A stretch of DNA of 64,000 bases from Lachnospiraceae bacterium (GTDB lineage: Bacteria; Bacillota; Clostridia; Lachnospirales; Lachnospiraceae): NCBI GenBank assembly GCA_017437785.1, contig JAFRXH010000041.1:1-64000 (forward strand), given 5' to 3'. Below are positions 61,584 to 64,000 of the stretch, piece after piece. Both the position numbers and the translations under genes were made by a program. A model generated the notes under the pieces. It did no database searches and was not told where the DNA came from. It was given only the letters and a program-made list of their open reading frames with translations. Numbering within the stretch: the first letter of the stretch is position 1; each line of letters opens with the position of its first letter.

Positions 61584-62558
61584 ATGGCAAAGAAAAAGGA
61601 AGTGCAGACCATAGGTGTGCTTACCAGCGGCGGTGATTCGCCGGGAATGAATGCGGCGATAAGAGCCGTAGTGCGTAAAGCCATAGCCAACGGCTTGACC
61701 GTTAAGGGTATAAAGAAGGGCTATCAGGGTCTTTTAAATGAAGAGATTATCGATATGGACAGAAGATCCGTATCTGAGATAATAGGCCTGGGCGGTACCA
61801 TTTTAGGTACAGCGCGCTGCCTTGAATTCAAGACGGATGAAGGCGTTAAAAAAGGCGCCGAGATCTGCCGCAAGCACGGGATAGACGGCATAGTGGTCAT
61901 AGGCGGCGACGGTTCTTACCGCGGTGCCCAGAAGCTTTCACATGAAGGCATCAATACCGTGGGGCTGCCCGGTACCATCGATCTGGACATAGCATGTACG
62001 GATTACACTATCGGCTTTGATACTGCAATAAATACCGCTATGGAAGCCATTGATAAGGTAAGGGATACTTCTTCCTCACACGAGCGCTGCTCCATCATAG
62101 AGGTTATGGGACGCGGCGCCGGATACATAGCACTCTGGTGCGGCGTGGCCAACGGTGCGGAAGATATACTGCTGCCGGAGAAGTACGATTATAACGAGCA
62201 GAACATCATCAATCATATAATCGAGAACCGCAAGCAGGGCAAGAAACATCATATCATCATCAATGCAGAGGGCATAGGACATTCCACCTCCATGGCAAGG
62301 CGTATCGAGGCGGCTACGGGAATGGAGACCAGGGCTACGATCCTGGGCTACATGCAGCGCGGCGGTTCGCCCAGCTGTAAGGACCGTTATTATGCATCCA
62401 TAATGGGAGCTATGGCAGCAGACCTTTTAAAGGAAGGTAAAAGCAACCGTGTGGTGGCACAGAAAAACGGAAAGTTCGTGGACTTTGATATAGATGAGGC
62501 TCTGGCTATGGAAAAGAGCATCAATGAATATGAGTACGAGGTGAGCAAGATACTGTGA
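61584..62558 (+). CDS. pfkA: ATP-dependent 6-phosphofructokinase PfkA
   Basis: Phosphorylates fructose 6-phosphate in glycolysis. The 324 residues show the ATP site GVLTSGGDSPGMNAAIRAV and GGDGSYRGAQ (Gly after GGD as in ATP-dependent forms), the substrate region RCSIIEVMGRGAGYIAL and GYMQRGGSPSCKDR. The catalytic loop reads GTIDLDIACTDYTIGFD, with Leu where TIDND is usual; both catalytic Asp are kept. I believe this variant occurs in other Clostridia. GGGAGG precedes the ATG. The next gene overlaps its stop. Confidence 0.94.
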   Translation: MAKKKEVQTIGVLTSGGDSPGMNAAIRAVVRKAIANGLTVKGIKKGYQGLLNEEIIDMDRRSVSEIIGLGGTILGTARCLEFKTDEGVKKGAEICRKHGIDGIVVIGGDGSYRGAQKLSHEGINTVGLPGTIDLDIACTDYTIGFDTAINTAMEAIDKVRDTSSSHERCSIIEVMGRGAGYIALWCGVANGAEDILLPEKYDYNEQNIINHIIENRKQGKKHHIIINAEGIGHSTSMARRIEAATGMETRATILGYMQRGGSPSCKDRYYASIMGAMAADLLKEGKSNRVVAQKNGKFVDFDIDEALAMEKSINEYEYEVSKIL

Positions 62559-63358
62559 TAAGTTCACCTGCCAACGAAAAGGTAAAGCATGTAGCGGCCT
62601 TAAATAAAAAAGCTGCGCTGCGCGAGGATGAAGGAGTCTTCGTGGCAGAAGGCATAAGGCTTTTTGAAGAGATAGCTTTATCCGATATAAAGGAAGCTTA
62701 CTTTACGGAGGAAGGGCTTGCGGCTCTTAAGCAGCGCGGGCATTCCGATCCGGATATACTGCTTAATGACGGCAGGGCAGATATGGTAAATCAGGCTGTC
62801 ATGGAGAAGATGTCGGATGTGGTAACGCCTCAGGGCGTGCTGGCTGTGGTAAAGAGGCGCAGGCACGAGTGGGAAGAGCTGCTGCCGGCGGACAGAGCGC
62901 CGCTCTTGATACTGCTGGAAGATATACAGGATCCGGGCAATCTGGGAACGGTACTGCGTACCGCAGAAGCCGCGGGTGCCAGCGGAGTGATACTGGGAGG
63001 ATGCACTGCGGATATCTATAATCCCAAGGTGGTGCGTTCCACAATGGGAGCGATATTCCGCCTGCCTTTTATGCGGCTTAGCGATCTGGGCATCTGCTTT
63101 CCGGTGCTCAGGCAGCATGGCGTCAAGATCCACGCGGCGGCCATGGAAGGTGCAGAGGTGTTCAGCAGCCGGGATTATACCGGCGGTACAGCCTTTATAA
63201 TAGGCAATGAAGGTAAAGGATTAAAAGAAGAAACCATAAAGGGCGCTGATGAGTGCGTCTTCATTCCCATGGCGGGAAAGACCGAATCGCTTAATGCTTC
63301 GGTAAGCGCAGCGCTGCTTATGTACGAGGCTGCCCGCCAGAGGGGATATGGGATTTGA
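62555..63358 (+). CDS. SpoU/TrmH-family RNA 2'-O-methyltransferase
   Basis: The N-terminal substrate-binding domain (ISSPANEKVKHVAALNKKA) and the SPOUT domain are both present: LILLEDIQDPGNLGTVLRTAEA, NPKVVRSTMGAIFRLPF, FIIGNEGKGLKEET and the knot end IPMAGKTESLNASVSAALLMYE. It probably methylates 23S rRNA (RlmB/TsnR-like), but the target base cannot be told. The start is GTG at 62555, overlapping the pfkA stop by 4 bp. 267 residues. Confidence 0.88.
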   Translation: MISSPANEKVKHVAALNKKAALREDEGVFVAEGIRLFEEIALSDIKEAYFTEEGLAALKQRGHSDPDILLNDGRADMVNQAVMEKMSDVVTPQGVLAVVKRRRHEWEELLPADRAPLLILLEDIQDPGNLGTVLRTAEAAGASGVILGGCTADIYNPKVVRSTMGAIFRLPFMRLSDLGICFPVLRQHGVKIHAAAMEGAEVFSSRDYTGGTAFIIGNEGKGLKEETIKGADECVFIPMAGKTESLNASVSAALLMYEAARQRGYGI

Positions 63359-63406
63359 GGCTTTTTAATTGAAGGAAAGAGCCGGCTAAAGGGAGGATAA
63401 AGAAAG

Positions 63407-64000
63407 ATGAAGATAGGTTTTATAGGACTTGGAAATATGGCAGGAGCCATGATAGGCGGACTGTTAAAGAAAGGCATAGTGGCGCCCGCAGATATCTATG
63501 GTGCGGATGTGAATGCCGATATGGCAAAGAAGCGTGCCGGTGAATTTAAGATAAATGCCGGAACGGATAATGCAGAGGTGGTAAAGAATGCGGATTATCT
63601 GGTGCTGGCTGTAAAGCCTCAGTATGCTGCAGCTGCGATAGAGGGATTTAAGGATGCGCTTCGTAAGGACCAGGTGGTGATATCCATCATGGCAGGTAAG
63701 ACCCTTGCGTGGCTTTCGGAGCATCTAGGCGGAGATATCAAGTGTGTACGCTGCATGCCCAATACCGCGGCGCTGGTTGGAGAGGCTATCACCGCAGCTA
63801 CTCCCAACGCTCTGGTGAGTGATGAGGAGAAGGAAACGGCGCTTTCGATCTTAAGGGCGTTCGGACGTGCATCCGTGGTATCCGAGAATCTTATGGATGC
63901 GGTTGTGGGTGTGAGCGGTTCGGCACCCGCTTATGTATTTATGTTTATCGAAGCAATGGCCGATGCGGCTGTTGAAGAAGGCATGCCCCGCGCCCAGGCC
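63407..64000 (+). CDS. proC: Pyrroline-5-carboxylate reductase ProC (3' end beyond window)
   Basis: Last step of proline synthesis, NAD(P)H-dependent. The ATG at 63407 has GGGAGG 10 nt upstream and starts MKIGFIGLGNMAGAMIGGLL, the Rossmann NAD(P) motif. YLVLAVKPQYAAAAI, RCMPNTAALVGEAITAA and VGVSGSAPAYVFMFIEAMAD are family signatures. 198 codons are seen before the window ends, about three quarters of the usual 265-270. Confidence 0.95.
   Translation, partial: MKIGFIGLGNMAGAMIGGLLKKGIVAPADIYGADVNADMAKKRAGEFKINAGTDNAEVVKNADYLVLAVKPQYAAAAIEGFKDALRKDQVVISIMAGKTLAWLSEHLGGDIKCVRCMPNTAALVGEAITAATPNALVSDEEKETALSILRAFGRASVVSENLMDAVVGVSGSAPAYVFMFIEAMADAAVEEGMPRAQA

Noticed and set aside
61950-62010. 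PfkA TIDLD instead of TIDND as a possible loss of activity
   Set aside because: Both catalytic Asp residues remain, the rest of the site is intact and I believe the variant is common in Clostridia.

Overview
The window looks like a chromosome segment of a motile Gram-positive anaerobe of the class Clostridia, most likely Lachnospiraceae. The evidence is a Firmicutes-type SUF operon (sufC-B-D-S-U), an S-box (SAM-I) riboswitch in front of metK, strong AGGAGG ribosome binding sites, sigma-A promoters often with an extended TGn -10 element, flagellin with a FliS-like chaperone, and proteins resembling families I associate with Lachnospiraceae (a DUF6240-like protein, SPFH proteins with a C-terminal zinc ribbon). 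This placement is from gene content only; no rRNA gene is present.

Layout. 0-4.1 kb is an AT-rich accessory surface locus: a BspA-like DUF285 repeat protein with Ig-like domains, open at the left window edge, followed by the 5' and 3' stubs of a second, decayed surface gene that flank a small lipoprotein. 4.1-10.8 kb is a run of envelope genes on the plus strand: a membrane-anchored propeller-like protein, a transglutaminase-like protein, a small membrane protein, an acyltransferase and a VanX-type peptidase with FN3-like and wall-binding parts. 16.0-10.9 kb (minus strand) is a four-gene, overlapping nonulosonic-acid operon: ATP-grasp, a CMP-sugar cytidylyltransferase fused to a fold-III PLP decarboxylase, a pseudaminate synthase and PseG. 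16.1-22.3 kb carries a DUF4015 protein, hpt, trmL, an acyltransferase, an SPFH protein and a beta-helix lipoprotein. Two tRNA genes (Ser-CGA, Val-CAC) follow, then a 1209-residue TPR / acidic-repeat / degenerate AAA+ protein and glgB. 28.5-33.3 kb is flagellar: a FliK-like candidate, flagellin, a long RNA structure and fliS. 33.3-43.8 kb holds mnmA and a compact cluster: a GT26 chimera, a TrmO-HAD fusion, a PIG-L deacetylase, mfd and a second propeller-like protein. 43.85-49.0 kb is the SUF operon behind a perfect promoter with a palindrome in its spacer. 49-64 kb has a small alarmone synthetase, a 500-bp structured intergenic region, a coiled-coil membrane protein, an M23/LysM/G5 peptidase, an HD-GYP protein, murA, metK, dnaE, pfkA, a SpoU-family methyltransferase and the start of proC.

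The most unusual signals are: (1) the nonulosonate operon with its cytidylyltransferase-decarboxylase fusion and ATP-grasp partner, which suggests an amino-acid-modified sialic-acid-like sugar, possibly for the flagellin 15 kb away or for cell-surface glycans; (2) mutually exclusive RNA hairpins between flagellin and fliS, the second abutting the fliS ribosome binding site; (3) three genes whose promoters leave almost no 5' leader and no Shine-Dalgarno; (4) the large TPR/pseudo-AAA+ protein; and (5) the operator-like palindrome in the suf promoter.
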